Notes: generated from the letters alone by a model not told the origin. DNA of 64,000 bases from an uncultured Mycoplasmatota bacterium (GCA_947571135.1 CANOWY010000004.1:1-64000), one strand, 5' to 3'. Positions 48,592-57,870 are shown, numbered from the stretch's first letter. A program made the numbers and translations.

Positions 48592-49236
48592 ATGGAACTT
48601 TTAACGATTGTGTTTAGAACAACATTTTTTTATTTTTTTATTGTACTTGCGTATCGTATTATGGGAAAAAGAGAAATAGGACAATTAGGGGTCATTGACT
48701 TAATCGTATCCATTTTGATTGCTGAGTTAGTAGCCATTAGCATTGAAAATATAAACGATTCTATTTTCTTTACCATTATTCCTATTATTTTATTAGTACT
48801 TTTAGAAGTAGGGCTTGCCTTTATTAGTATCAAATCAAGGACTTTTAGAACTCTTTTTGGAGGAAAACCCTCTTTAATTATTGCAAACGGTAACGTAAAC
48901 TACAAAGAAATGGTGAGACAAAGATATAGTATGGACGATTTATTATTAAGTTTACGACAAAACTCTATTAAAAGTATCGAGGAGATTGAATATGCCTTTT
49001 TAGAACCAAACGGAAAACTTTCTATATTCAAATATAATATGTTGCATACAAAAAGCAACTACCCAATGCCAATTATAGTCGATGGGGAACTGCAACAAAA
49101 ATCTTTAAGTTTCCTAAAAAAAGACAAACATTGGTTAGAAGAAGAATTATCTACTAAAGGATTAAAAATTGAAGATGTTTTCTACGCTTTCAAAAAGAAA
49201 AATAGAATTTATCTCATTAAGAAAAGTAATTTATAA
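48592..49236 (+). CDS. DUF421 membrane protein (YrbG/YetF-like)
   Basis: 214 residues from ATG 48592, seven bases after GGAGGA; an in-frame ATG 48556 precedes that site. Two to three N-terminal membrane segments (FFYFFIVLAYRIMGKREIGQLGVIDLIVSILIAEL) are followed by a cytoplasmic DUF421 domain with KPSLIIANGNVNYKEM, RQNSIKSIEEIEYAFLEPNGKLSIF. In Bacillus yrbG follows yrzE before spoVB. YetF-type proteins affect spore germination or envelope stability, but the exact role of this one is unknown. Confidence 0.85.
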   Translation: MELLTIVFRTTFFYFFIVLAYRIMGKREIGQLGVIDLIVSILIAELVAISIENINDSIFFTIIPIILLVLLEVGLAFISIKSRTFRTLFGGKPSLIIANGNVNYKEMVRQRYSMDDLLLSLRQNSIKSIEEIEYAFLEPNGKLSIFKYNMLHTKSNYPMPIIVDGELQQKSLSFLKKDKHWLEEELSTKGLKIEDVFYAFKKKNRIYLIKKSNL

Positions 49237-49248
49237 TAGAATGAATAA

Positions 49249-49275
49249 GGCAATCGCATAAAAATTTAACGTAAA
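49249..49275 (+). repeat. Left terminal inverted repeat
   Basis: 27 bases starting GGCAATCGCAT; pairs with 50469-50495 (24/27). Confidence 0.75.
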
Positions 49276-49509
49276 TTAGAGATTAGTATAAAAAATGACA
49301 TTAAATATAAGATTTTCAATATTTTTGAAATTACTTCTATAACATGTCATTTTTTGTTTTAAAGTAAGTTTGTTAAACATAGCAGTATCAAGTCTTGCAA
49401 AATTAAAAACAATTTTTCTGATAGTAGATAAATTTTTTATATAATTATTATTTTTCGTTACTCTACGTTTCATAGATTGTGAAAATTGCTGTAAATATAT
49501 ATAATCTTT
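49276..49509 (-). pseudogene. ISAs1-like transposase C-terminal remnant
   Basis: Frame open from 49509 back to 49276, ending next to the left inverted repeat. It reads FSQSMKRRVTKNNNYIKN, LSTIRKIVFNFARLD and KLTLKQKMTCYR. These align by eye with the end of ISAs1-family transposases (F-x-ED-K.., N..IRK..LN, KLSLK.K); the catalytic Glu-Asp appears as Gln-Ser. The remainder of the transposase is missing, so the unit cannot move by itself. The family assignment is from memory. Confidence 0.55.
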
Positions 49510-49529
49510 TTAGAAAAGAGGAAAATTTT

Positions 49530-50441
49530 ATGAATTTAGAAAAGATAGCAGATTTAATCAAATCTAAACGGAAAGAGAAGAATCTAACACAAGCGGAATT
49601 AGCAGAAAAACTTCATGTTACAGAGAAAGCAATTTCTAGGTGGGAAACAGGAAGAGGGACTCCTGATATTTCTTTGTTACTTCCTTTATCTAATATACTT
49701 GGAGTTTCTATATCAGAGATATTGTCTGGAAAAGAAGATGAAAAATCTAATGAAATCATAAAAGAGATTATAGAATATATTGATATTAGTAAAAAAAGAA
49801 AAAATACGAAATATTTAATGCTTTCTATTATTATTTATCTAATAACATTATTTTTTTATTTGTCCTATTTAAAAGAGATTTATAGTAGTGTATATACTTA
49901 TGCGAATTATACAGGTGCTTTAGTTATTAACACTATTTTTTCTATCTCTATTTTAATAGCTAATTATCTGATAACAAACTATTACTATGATAAAATTGAG
50001 GACAAAGAAAAAATGAAAAAAATTTCTTATATTCTTTTATTAGTTTTATATACAATTATGGTTTTTAATTTAACTATTTTTGGAAGAATGAATGGAGAAA
50101 TTCGCTATAATTTAATTCCGTTTAAAACGATAGCAGAATATATTTTACATTTTAATCAATTAAATACCAATATAGTTATAATAAATATTTTTGGGAATAT
50201 AGGAATATTCATGCCTATTCAATACTTTATCTTAAAAATTTTTAATTTGAAGAAATTTAATCATATTTTCTTAATTGATATAATTTTAATATTTATGGTA
50301 GAATTTTTGCAACTCATTACGCACACAGGTATTTTTGATGTGGATGATATGCTTCTAAATTTACTGGGAATGGTTTTAATTTATATGTTTTATTGTATAT
50401 TTAATAAAAAAGATAAGAATTATAAGAATACAATAGTTTAG
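49530..50441 (+). CDS. XRE-family HTH fused to a VanZ-like membrane domain
   Basis: 303 residues from ATG 49530, behind aaagagg. An N-terminal helix-turn-helix (IADLIKSKRKEKNLTQAELAEKLHVTEKAISRWE) is followed by a helical linker and a VanZ-like domain: five to six membrane segments with NLIPFKTIAEYI, NIFGNIGIFMPI, VEFLQLITHTGIFDVDD and LLNLLGM. VanZ proteins are associated with low-level teicoplanin resistance; HTH-VanZ fusions are common in Firmicutes, and the regulator half may sense through the membrane domain. It is the passenger of the IS-like unit. Confidence 0.85.
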   Translation: MNLEKIADLIKSKRKEKNLTQAELAEKLHVTEKAISRWETGRGTPDISLLLPLSNILGVSISEILSGKEDEKSNEIIKEIIEYIDISKKRKNTKYLMLSIIIYLITLFFYLSYLKEIYSSVYTYANYTGALVINTIFSISILIANYLITNYYYDKIEDKEKMKKISYILLLVLYTIMVFNLTIFGRMNGEIRYNLIPFKTIAEYILHFNQLNTNIVIINIFGNIGIFMPIQYFILKIFNLKKFNHIFLIDIILIFMVEFLQLITHTGIFDVDDMLLNLLGMVLIYMFYCIFNKKDKNYKNTIV

Positions 50442-50468
50442 TTTGATAAATCTATAAGTATATCATTT

Positions 50469-50495
50469 TTTACATTTATTTTTTATGCGATTGCC
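50469..50495 (-). repeat. Right terminal inverted repeat
   Basis: Complement starts GGCAATCGCATAAAAAATA; matches the left repeat at 49249-49275. Confidence 0.75.
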
Positions 50496-50607
50496 ATATA
50501 GAATGAAAACATTGTTTGCAAGAACCTATTAAGAGAATAGCGATGCCAACTGTATGTTATTTTAAAGTATTGGAAGTATTTCTTTAGTTCACTTTGGTAA
50601 TAATCCA

Positions 50608-50616
50608 TGGTATAAT
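50608..50616 (+). promoter_or_regulatory. Extended -10 promoter
   Basis: TG-G-TATAAT, 24 bases before the start at 50640. Confidence 0.55.
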
Positions 50617-50639
50617 AATGGAAAATAAAGGGTGATACT

Positions 50640-51107
50640 ATGAAAATTGTAAAAAGCATTCGAAAAACAAAAACAGGGATGAAATTTGCAATACTAGGGA
50701 GTATTTTTACTATTCTTTTTTTGCTTTTGTTAACACTAAATCATCTAAATATTTTACGAACTCGTAATGCATTTCAGAATTTTAATAGGGAAGAACAGTA
50801 TGAAATTGTCGTTGCTACAACAAGAACCAAAACAAAGAAAAAATTATTTGATTATGAGAATCTTCATTTTTACAGTTATGGAATTCGAAATATCAGTATA
50901 GCCTATAACGGAAATAAAATGTCTTTAGAGGATATTTTAGAAGATCGAGATTTTGCACTAGACGACTTCTTAAACAATTTTTCTCTTGTTATGGAAACAG
51001 AAGACAAAACAATTCAAAAATATGCCAAAGGAAATCTTTTCATTACTGTAGAAAAAATGTATCCAAATGAAACAGATATTGTTTTTAGCGAAAAAAATAA
51101 TGGTTAG
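50640..51107 (+). CDS. Hypothetical membrane-anchored protein, 155 aa
   Basis: Behind aagggtg. A single membrane segment (ILGSIFTILFLLLLTLN, residues about 18-35) precedes a polar extracytoplasmic domain with VVATTRTKTKKKLF and an acidic middle (DILEDRDFALDDF). Its stop overlaps the end of the convergent spoVB by four bases. No family recognised. Confidence 0.62.
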   Translation: MKIVKSIRKTKTGMKFAILGSIFTILFLLLLTLNHLNILRTRNAFQNFNREEQYEIVVATTRTKTKKKLFDYENLHFYSYGIRNISIAYNGNKMSLEDILEDRDFALDDFLNNFSLVMETEDKTIQKYAKGNLFITVEKMYPNETDIVFSEKNNG

Positions 51108-52402
51108 GATAAGTTTGCCGTTACTTTTTTAATTTTATAGAGATTTGTTCCTACAACAAAAATGATATTGACAATCTCCGAAATAATGAGTCCATAAATC
51201 CCAATTCTGAAAAAAGAAAAAATTGCCAGAATAACATTTTTCAAAAGAACACCCATAAAAGTAATTTTCATGGTAAATTTAGCAAGCCCAAGTCCTTGTA
51301 AAGTACTAATAAGAGGACTTTCTAAATAGAAGAGAACGAAAAAAGGTGCCAGAACCGTAATATAATCAATTCCACTTGTTGTATGATACAAAATCCAAAG
51401 AAGAGGCTCTTTAAAAATCAAAATGAAGATACTAAATACAAATCCTAGAAAAAAGGAAATTCGCATTGCTTGATGAAAACGCCTTTTTAACATCACAATA
51501 TTTCGCTTTTGATAGAATTTACTAATTTCGGGCATTAATGCATTACTAATGGCTGCAACAAAAAAGGAAGGCATGGTAAGAAGGGCAATCGAATAAGCAT
51601 TATAAGCCCCGTATTCCATCAAGATAAAATCACTAGAATACCCTACAAACAATAAAATGTTGGTAAGAATAATCGGCTCAAAAAAGAAACCAATATTTCC
51701 AATAAATCTAGAGGAAACAGTAGGAAGACTTACATTTAGTACTTCTTTAATTGTATAAATAGTAGGCTTCAAATCTTTTTTTGTAATAATCGCCTTTTTG
51801 GGAATAAAAAATAAAAATACAATCACAGAAAAAATCTCTGAAATAATATTAAAAAGAATTAAAGCAACAACAGCAGCGAGGATACTTATTTTAACAAAAT
51901 AAGGAAGAAAAAAAACGATTAAAATAAGTCTTACTACTTGTTCTAAAGAATTAGATAGAGCATACGGTAGCATTTGCTGCTTTCCAAAAAAATATCCTTT
52001 GACAATACTAGATAAACTCACAAAAGGAAGAGTAACGGTACAAGCAAGAAGAAGGAGATAAGTACTTTCGTTTTTAAGCAAGTGAAAAGCAATAAATTTA
52101 CTAGAGAAAAACATGGTAGCCATTAAAAGAATATTGACAACGATAATAATAAGAACAGAAGAGCAAATGATTTTAATACTTCTTGTTTTTTCTTCTGCGA
52201 CTAACTTTGAAATCGCAAGGGGCATAGCAAGTGTTGCAATTGTAATTAAAAGAGAATATGTAGGCATAACAAGAGAATGTAAACCAACGCCCTCTTCTAA
52301 AATAATACGAGTATAAATAATTTTAATGATAAAACCTAAAATACGTGTAACAAATCCACCTAAAATCAAAATTAAAGTGGAAGATAAAAATTTATTTTTC
52401 AT
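51104..52402 (-). CDS. spoVB: SpoVB-like stage V sporulation protein (MOP flippase)
   Basis: 432 residues from ATG 52402, behind ggggactact on the minus strand. Twelve or more hydrophobic segments of the polysaccharide-transporter (MOP/MurJ) superfamily, with LGGFVTRILGFIIKIIYTRIILEEGVGLH at the start typical of SpoVB. It likely moves lipid-linked precursors needed for spore cortex. The longer ORF to 52687 covers the divergent comN gene and is spurious. Neighbour order matches Bacillus (yrbG-spoVB-comN). Confidence 0.88.
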   Translation of the reverse strand: MKNKFLSSTLILILGGFVTRILGFIIKIIYTRIILEEGVGLHSLVMPTYSLLITIATLAMPLAISKLVAEEKTRSIKIICSSVLIIIVVNILLMATMFFSSKFIAFHLLKNESTYLLLLACTVTLPFVSLSSIVKGYFFGKQQMLPYALSNSLEQVVRLILIVFFLPYFVKISILAAVVALILFNIISEIFSVIVFLFFIPKKAIITKKDLKPTIYTIKEVLNVSLPTVSSRFIGNIGFFFEPIILTNILLFVGYSSDFILMEYGAYNAYSIALLTMPSFFVAAISNALMPEISKFYQKRNIVMLKRRFHQAMRISFFLGFVFSIFILIFKEPLLWILYHTTSGIDYITVLAPFFVLFYLESPLISTLQGLGLAKFTMKITFMGVLLKNVILAIFSFFRIGIYGLIISEIVNIIFVVGTNLYKIKKVTANLS

Positions 52403-52466
52403 AGTAGTCCCCTTTAAAAATCCATAAAATTGCTTTATAATAAATATATGATTTAGGAGGAAAAAT

Positions 52467-52775
52467 ATGGTAACAGAAAATTTTGGAACACTAATCGATT
52501 TATACAACCGAGTTTTACCCGCTCTTAAATCCAAAGTAAAAGAATTAAAACAAAACCATATTACGTTTGTAACAGAAAAGGATGTATGGGATTGTCTCAG
52601 AAAAACAAAATGGAACGGAGAATCAGATCTCACCTTATATGATATAGTAAACGATATTTTATTTGTTGATGAAAAAGAAGTAGTCAATTATCTTAATTAT
52701 AAAAATAGGAAAAAAGCGGAAAATCAAGAAGAACAAAGACAAGAAAATATAAATAAAGAGGATACGATTTTATGA
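52467..52775 (+). CDS. comN: ComN-like post-transcriptional regulator
   Basis: 102 residues behind taggagga. It matches the ComN (YrzD) family: a start LYNRVLPALKSKVKELK, the segment VTEKDVWDCLRKTKWN and LYDIVNDILFVDEKEVVNYL. ComN acts after transcription on comE expression in Bacillus. It is divergent from spoVB, and its TGA overlaps the ATG of relA (52772-52775). Confidence 0.83.
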   Translation: MVTENFGTLIDLYNRVLPALKSKVKELKQNHITFVTEKDVWDCLRKTKWNGESDLTLYDIVNDILFVDEKEVVNYLNYKNRKKAENQEEQRQENINKEDTIL

Positions 52776-54916
52776 ATATAGAACCTAAATTTGAAGATTT
52801 ATTAGAAAAACTGAAAAAAAATTTTAATGAAAATGAACTGGCTGATATAAAAAGAGCATATGAATTTGCTAGAGAAAAACACGAAGGAAGAACTCGTTTA
52901 ACAAATGAGCCATATATAACACACCCTTTAAATGTGGCTCTCATTTTAAGTGACTTAAATGTAGATAAAGTAACGATTATGGCTTCTTTATTACATGAGG
53001 TTATGAATAATGGAGATACAACAGAAGAGGAATTAGAAGAAAACTTTGGATTTGAAATTACCAATATTGTGAAAACCATTAGCACCATTAATAAACTAGA
53101 ACTACCTGATGATAAAGAATCATCTGCCATTTATCTAAGAAAAGTTTTAGTAGGGCTTGCCGAAGATGTACGTGTATTATTCATAAAACTGGCAGATCGA
53201 CTTCACAATATGCGTACCATTTGGGCAGTACGACCTGAAAAGCAAAAAAGAAAAGCCAATGAAACTATGAATGTATTAATTCCAATTGCCCATCGTTTAG
53301 GAATATATGGGATAAAAAGCGAATTAGAAGATTTATGTTTAAGATATTTAAAACCAGAAGTATACGAAGATATCTTAAAACAACTAGACGCGTCTGTAGA
53401 AGAGTTGGAACAAGTACTAGTAGAAATGCAAGATAGCATAAGTGCAATTTTAATAGAAAATGGAATTAAATTTCATATTAAAAGTCGTGTAAAAAGTGTT
53501 TATAGCATTTATAAAAAACTATCTACATGGCGCAAATGGAGTGATATCTACGATATCCTGGCATTAAGAGTTATTGTCGAAAAAGAAAGTGACTGTTACC
53601 TTGCGATTGGTTTAATTCACTCTAAATTTCGCCCGATTGCCAAACGCTTTAAAGATTATATTGCTATGCCAAAAGAAAATATGTACCAATCTCTCCATAC
53701 TGGGATTGTAGGAATTGATGGACATATTTTTGAAGTACAAATAAGAACTTATGAAATGGATGAAATAGCAGAAAAGGGAATTGCTTCTCATTTTTCTTAT
53801 AAAGAAAAAGGAACCAAAAAAATCCAAAGCATGATGGAACAAAAACTAGAAATTTTTAGAAATATGATTGAATCTTATAAAGAAAGCGATGACTTGGATT
53901 TTGCTGCAAACGTTAATAATGATATTTTAGGAGAACTTATTTATGTATTTACTCCAAAAGGAGATGTTGTAGAATTACCAAAAGGCTCAACACCAATTGA
54001 TTTTGCCTACCGAATTCATTCAAAAGTAGGAGATACAACTATAGGTGCAATTGTAAATGATGAAATTGTCCCTTTATCTTATGAACTGCAAGACAACGAT
54101 GTTATTAAAATCAATACCAATAAAAATTCTACTCCTAGTAAAGAATGGCTTGATTTTGTAAAAACAAGTGGTGCAAAAAGTAAAATCAAATCCTATTTTA
54201 GTAAACAAGATAGAGAAGACTATATTGAAAATGGAAAGAATATTTTAGAACGAGAACTAAGAAAACAAAAACTTGCTTTTAGCGAAGTTTTTAGTGAGGA
54301 AAAATTAGAAAAACTTTACCAGGATTTAAAAATAAACGATATAGAAGAAATTTACTTAGCCATAGGTTCTTTTCGCTATACTGCTGGCTATATCATTAAA
54401 TTAACAACAGAAGAAAAACATAATGTTACAGACGCTTTAATCGAAAAAGTAAGTAACAAAAATAGATACATTCCGAAAACAAACAATAAAAAGGATATTG
54501 TTGTAGGAGAGTATTCTGATATTTTAATCACTTTGGCTAAATGCTGTAAACCAGTAAAAGGTGATAGCATAATTGGATACATCACCAAGGGAGAGGGCAT
54601 TACGGTTCATAAAACAGATTGTGCAAATGTCGTAAATAAAAACGAAAGATTAATTGAGGTTGCTTGGAGTGAATCAAGTGAAAATGATTATTATACGGAT
54701 ATCTATATTGAAACACTAAATGATAAAAATTACGTAGGAGACATCATTAATAAAGCCTCTGTTAAAAATATCAGTGTGGTTTCCTTAAGTACAAATGACA
54801 CAAACGAAATTACAATATATAATTTAACAATAAAAGTGAAAAATGCAACAGAATTAAACGATTTTATAAACAGTTTATATTCACTTTCTTTTGTGAAGAA
54901 AGCCGGTAAAAAATAA
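52772..54916 (+). CDS. relA: RelA/SpoT (p)ppGpp synthetase with degraded hydrolase motif
   Basis: 714 residues. Order: HD-type N-terminal domain, synthetase (KDYIAMPKENMYQSLHTGIVG, EVQIRTYEMDEIAEKGIASH), TGS (IYVFTPKGDVVELPKGSTPIDFAY), zinc-finger-like (LAKCCKPVKGDSIIGYITKG) and ACT. In bifunctional Rel the hydrolase needs HDxxED. Here that position reads HEVMNN (residues 75-80): Asp is Glu and Glu-Asp is Asn-Asn, though H51 and the DRLHNM segment remain. So it may be synthetase-only. It overlaps comN by four bases and dtd by one (TAATG). Confidence 0.94.
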   Translation: MNIEPKFEDLLEKLKKNFNENELADIKRAYEFAREKHEGRTRLTNEPYITHPLNVALILSDLNVDKVTIMASLLHEVMNNGDTTEEELEENFGFEITNIVKTISTINKLELPDDKESSAIYLRKVLVGLAEDVRVLFIKLADRLHNMRTIWAVRPEKQKRKANETMNVLIPIAHRLGIYGIKSELEDLCLRYLKPEVYEDILKQLDASVEELEQVLVEMQDSISAILIENGIKFHIKSRVKSVYSIYKKLSTWRKWSDIYDILALRVIVEKESDCYLAIGLIHSKFRPIAKRFKDYIAMPKENMYQSLHTGIVGIDGHIFEVQIRTYEMDEIAEKGIASHFSYKEKGTKKIQSMMEQKLEIFRNMIESYKESDDLDFAANVNNDILGELIYVFTPKGDVVELPKGSTPIDFAYRIHSKVGDTTIGAIVNDEIVPLSYELQDNDVIKINTNKNSTPSKEWLDFVKTSGAKSKIKSYFSKQDREDYIENGKNILERELRKQKLAFSEVFSEEKLEKLYQDLKINDIEEIYLAIGSFRYTAGYIIKLTTEEKHNVTDALIEKVSNKNRYIPKTNNKKDIVVGEYSDILITLAKCCKPVKGDSIIGYITKGEGITVHKTDCANVVNKNERLIEVAWSESSENDYYTDIYIETLNDKNYVGDIINKASVKNISVVSLSTNDTNEITIYNLTIKVKNATELNDFINSLYSLSFVKKAGKK

Positions 54917-55374
54917 TGCGTGTTGTGATACAAAGAAGTAAGAAAAGTAGTGTAAGTGTGAAAAATCAATTAATCTCTGAAATCAATCGAGGGCTTGTTC
55001 TTCTAGTAGGATTTACCGATGGCGACACAATAGAAGATATAGAGTACTTGGTAAAAAAAATTACCCATTTACGTATTTTTGATGATGAAAACGGAGTAAT
55101 GAATAAGAGCATTTTAGATGTAGGTGGAAGTATTTTATCCATTAGTCAATTTACTCTTTATGCCGATACGAAAAAAGGAAATCGTCCTTCCTATATAAAA
55201 GCCATGAAAGGGGATAAAGCCATTCATCTTTACGATAAATTTAATGAGACTTTAAATCAATATGTAGAAACCAAAACAGGCATTTTTGGAGCAGATATGC
55301 AAGTCAATATAACAAACGATGGCCCAATTACCATAGTGATGGATTCAGAAAGAGAAAAAACAAACGAAAAATAA
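54916..55374 (+). CDS. dtd: D-aminoacyl-tRNA deacylase
   Basis: 152 residues, typical. Dtd removes D-amino acids from mischarged tRNAs. Signatures: MRVVIQRSKKSSV, GLVLLVGFTDGD, the catalytic SQFTLYAD, RPSYIKAM and NDGPITI near the end (Gly-cisPro). It starts at the last base of relA, as in Bacillus (relA-dtd). Confidence 0.96.
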   Translation: MRVVIQRSKKSSVSVKNQLISEINRGLVLLVGFTDGDTIEDIEYLVKKITHLRIFDDENGVMNKSILDVGGSILSISQFTLYADTKKGNRPSYIKAMKGDKAIHLYDKFNETLNQYVETKTGIFGADMQVNITNDGPITIVMDSEREKTNEK

Positions 55375-55450
55375 ATACCAAAATGATTTAAAGAAAATAT
55401 AGTTGTATAGAGAAAATGCCTCAAAAAATTTGTATTTTTTAAAACAATTA

Positions 55451-55459
55451 TGATAAAAT
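55451..55459 (+). promoter_or_regulatory. Extended -10 promoter
   Basis: TG-A-TAAAAT, 23 bases before the start at 55483. Confidence 0.45.
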
Positions 55460-55482
55460 ACCTACTGAATTAGGGGGATTTT

Positions 55483-56409
55483 ATGTGTCCAAGTGAAATA
55501 TTAAATGAAATTCTGAATACTTCTACAAATGAAGTCAAAAAAATAGAAGAAGAATATATAAATACATTTGCTTACTTCATAAAACAAACTAGTGGTACTT
55601 TATATTATAAATTAATAGAGAGTATGTATGCCGAACCACAAGAGTATAGCATGCTTTTAAGAACTGGTTTTTTAGCAGATTCTCTAGTTCCTATTTCGAT
55701 TATAGAAACGTTTTACGCATTTCTTAAACGTTATCATTATCTGTATAAGGAAGAAATTACCAAATGTATGAAAGACATTATGCTATTACATGGAAATCAA
55801 AATATAGCCTTTTGGAAAAAAGTGCCTTGGATAGATGAAATTTATTGGAATGAAAAGAAAAAACAATTTATACTTTCCTCTCAAGGAAATACATTTTCCT
55901 TTTATAATTCAAATTCTTTTTTGGCTAAAGATATAGAAATGATAAGACAAAGTTTAGTGCAACAAAAAATATCTTATAAAAAAACAAGTTTACCAAATGG
56001 TTACAATATCGTTTCCAATGCACATTTTGATTATAAATGTCACGAAGTAGCCTATCAGTTTTCTAAACTTCATAAGGACATCTACGCAGTGACTTCTATT
56101 TGTCCATTTGTATTTCAAAATCATTACTGGTTACATAGTTACAATGTTTCAAAAGATTATGGCGTTGTTTTAGATCTTGTTAGCGGATTTATAATGCCTA
56201 TAGATGAGTTTGAAAATCTAATGTCGCCTCAAGTGTTATGTGAGACAATTGGTATTGACATTTCAAAACGTTTAAAAGAAATAGAAAATTCTTCATGGCC
56301 GTTACTAGCAAACATGAAAAATGCACCCTTAAAAAAACTAGCCTTTTACAGTTTTGATTCCCTAAATTACCAAGAACAAGAAAAGATTATAAGAAGTTTA
56401 AAAAAATAA
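55483..56409 (+). CDS. Hypothetical protein with possible Cys-His-Asp layout, 308 aa
   Basis: Behind tagggggatttt. Helical N-terminal half (residues 1-130). The second half has HFDYKCHEVAYQFSKLH, then FQNHYWLHSYNVSKDYGVVLDLVSGF. A Cys, a following His in a WLHS context and an Asp in VVLDL form the order of a papain/transglutaminase-type triad, but the fold is not certain. No signal or membrane segment. Between dtd and murE; no family recognised. Confidence 0.6.
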   Translation: MCPSEILNEILNTSTNEVKKIEEEYINTFAYFIKQTSGTLYYKLIESMYAEPQEYSMLLRTGFLADSLVPISIIETFYAFLKRYHYLYKEEITKCMKDIMLLHGNQNIAFWKKVPWIDEIYWNEKKKQFILSSQGNTFSFYNSNSFLAKDIEMIRQSLVQQKISYKKTSLPNGYNIVSNAHFDYKCHEVAYQFSKLHKDIYAVTSICPFVFQNHYWLHSYNVSKDYGVVLDLVSGFIMPIDEFENLMSPQVLCETIGIDISKRLKEIENSSWPLLANMKNAPLKKLAFYSFDSLNYQEQEKIIRSLKK

Positions 56410-56484
56410 AATAGGACGGATTTGCTAGATTTAACTTTTGTTTTTATAATAAGTAGTATTTCATGACACCCATTTTAAAACCTG

Positions 56485-56493
56485 TGCTATAAT
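56485..56493 (+). promoter_or_regulatory. Extended -10 promoter of murE
   Basis: TG-C-TATAAT, with ATGACA 19 bases upstream, before the aggtgatg ribosome-binding site. Confidence 0.6.
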
Positions 56494-56514
56494 ACTATAA
56501 AGGTGATGTAAAAA

Positions 56515-57870
56515 ATGAATTTAAAGACAGATTCTAGAAAAGTAACACAGGGAGATACTTTTATCGCCATACGTAATGTAAATACAGATGGCCATGATTT
56601 CATAGAACAAGCAATCCAAAATGGAGCAACAAAAATTATATGCGAAAAAGGAGAATTTCCTGTTGAGACGGAAATTGTTGCCGATACTAAAAAATATCTA
56701 CAGGAATATCTCTATACAAATTACTATCCAAAAATAAAAGACATGAATTTAATTGGAGTCACTGGAACCAACGGGAAAACAACCATCTGTTTTTTAGTTT
56801 ACCAAATGTTAAAAAAACTGGGGAAAAATCCTGCCTATATAGGGACAATTGGATTTTACTATCAAGATAGTCAAAAAGTGTTGAACAATACAACACCAGA
56901 TACAGATCTTTTATACGAAATGCTAATAGAAGCCAAAGAGGCTGGGTGCGATACAGTCGTAATGGAAGTAAGTAGTCATGCTCTAGATAAGGATAGAATT
57001 TATGGCTTAGAATTCGACTGTGTGGCTTTTACCAATCTTACACAAGATCATTTAGATTATCATAAAACAATGGAAAACTATTGCAATGCCAAAAAGAAAC
57101 TATTTGAACGTACTAGAAACAATAAAGTCGCTATCTTAAATGGTGATGATACGTACGCCAAAAATTTTATTTTACCTCAAAATGAAAATACTATTATTTC
57201 AACTGAAAATGGAAACGTTTTAATTAGCCAAATGGATTTTTCTCATAACAATACAAAAATTAAATTTATATATGAAGAGAAAGAATACGAAACGGAAATT
57301 AAAATGGTCGGAAGGTATAATGTATACAATTTCCTAACAGCCCTTTTATTAGTACATAAATTAGGATTTACAGTAGAAAACATTTTAAATCTTACAAAAG
57401 AATTAACGGCTCCTAATGGTCGTATGGAAAAAATAGATTACAAAACAAACAGTATTTTTATTGACTATGCCCATACTCCAGACGCCGTGATTAACGTATT
57501 AAAAAGTGCTTTAGAATATAAAAAAGGACGTATTATTACGATTATTGGATGTGGTGGAGATAGAGATAGAACCAAAAGACCCCTTATGGGTAGGGCCGCA
57601 GAAGAATACTCTGATTATGTCATTTTTACAAACGACAATCCGCGTACAGAAGCGGAACATCAAATTATGGAAGATATTTTAAATGGTTTAAAAAAGGACA
57701 ACCATGAAGTAATCTATGATCGAAAAGAAGCCATAAAAAAAGGAATCGAATTATTACAAGACAACGATTTATTAATGATTTTAGGAAAAGGACATGAAGA
57801 TTATCAAATTATTGGCACAGAAAAACATCATTTTAGTGACAAAGAAGTTGTTTTAGAAGTAATAAAGTAA
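56515..57870 (+). CDS. murE: UDP-N-acetylmuramyl tripeptide synthetase (m-DAP type)
   Basis: 451 residues, slightly short because the N-terminal domain is compact (it starts NLKTDSRKVTQGD). It adds the third residue to the peptidoglycan precursor. ATP loop GVTGTNGKTT near residue 84, EVSSHAL, a catalytic Lys region (NAKKKLFE) and GDRDRTKRPLMG. The DNPR motif (TNDNPRTEAEH) marks meso-diaminopimelate specificity, in contrast with DDPR-like Lys enzymes. So the cell wall probably has m-DAP. Confidence 0.95.
   Translation: MNLKTDSRKVTQGDTFIAIRNVNTDGHDFIEQAIQNGATKIICEKGEFPVETEIVADTKKYLQEYLYTNYYPKIKDMNLIGVTGTNGKTTICFLVYQMLKKLGKNPAYIGTIGFYYQDSQKVLNNTTPDTDLLYEMLIEAKEAGCDTVVMEVSSHALDKDRIYGLEFDCVAFTNLTQDHLDYHKTMENYCNAKKKLFERTRNNKVAILNGDDTYAKNFILPQNENTIISTENGNVLISQMDFSHNNTKIKFIYEEKEYETEIKMVGRYNVYNFLTALLLVHKLGFTVENILNLTKELTAPNGRMEKIDYKTNSIFIDYAHTPDAVINVLKSALEYKKGRIITIIGCGGDRDRTKRPLMGRAAEEYSDYVIFTNDNPRTEAEHQIMEDILNGLKKDNHEVIYDRKEAIKKGIELLQDNDLLMILGKGHEDYQIIGTEKHHFSDKEVVLEVIK

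Larger units (their letters stand above)
49236..50507. mobile_element. IS-like unit with terminal inverted repeats carrying an XRE-VanZ gene
   Basis: Inverted repeats flank the unit: GGCAATCGCATAAAAATTTA.. from 49249 and the matching right end 50469-50495, 24 of 27 positions identical. A perfect 10-bp direct repeat ATAGAATGAA lies outside them (49236-49245 and 50498-50507), as expected for a target duplication. Inside are a 3' transposase remnant on the minus strand and one passenger gene. It splits the conserved yrbG-spoVB neighbourhood. Confidence 0.65.

Noticed and set aside
52403-52687. Minus-strand N-terminal extension of spoVB
   Set aside because: It runs over the comN gene and its promoter; the family-typical start is ATG 52402 with a good ribosome-binding site.
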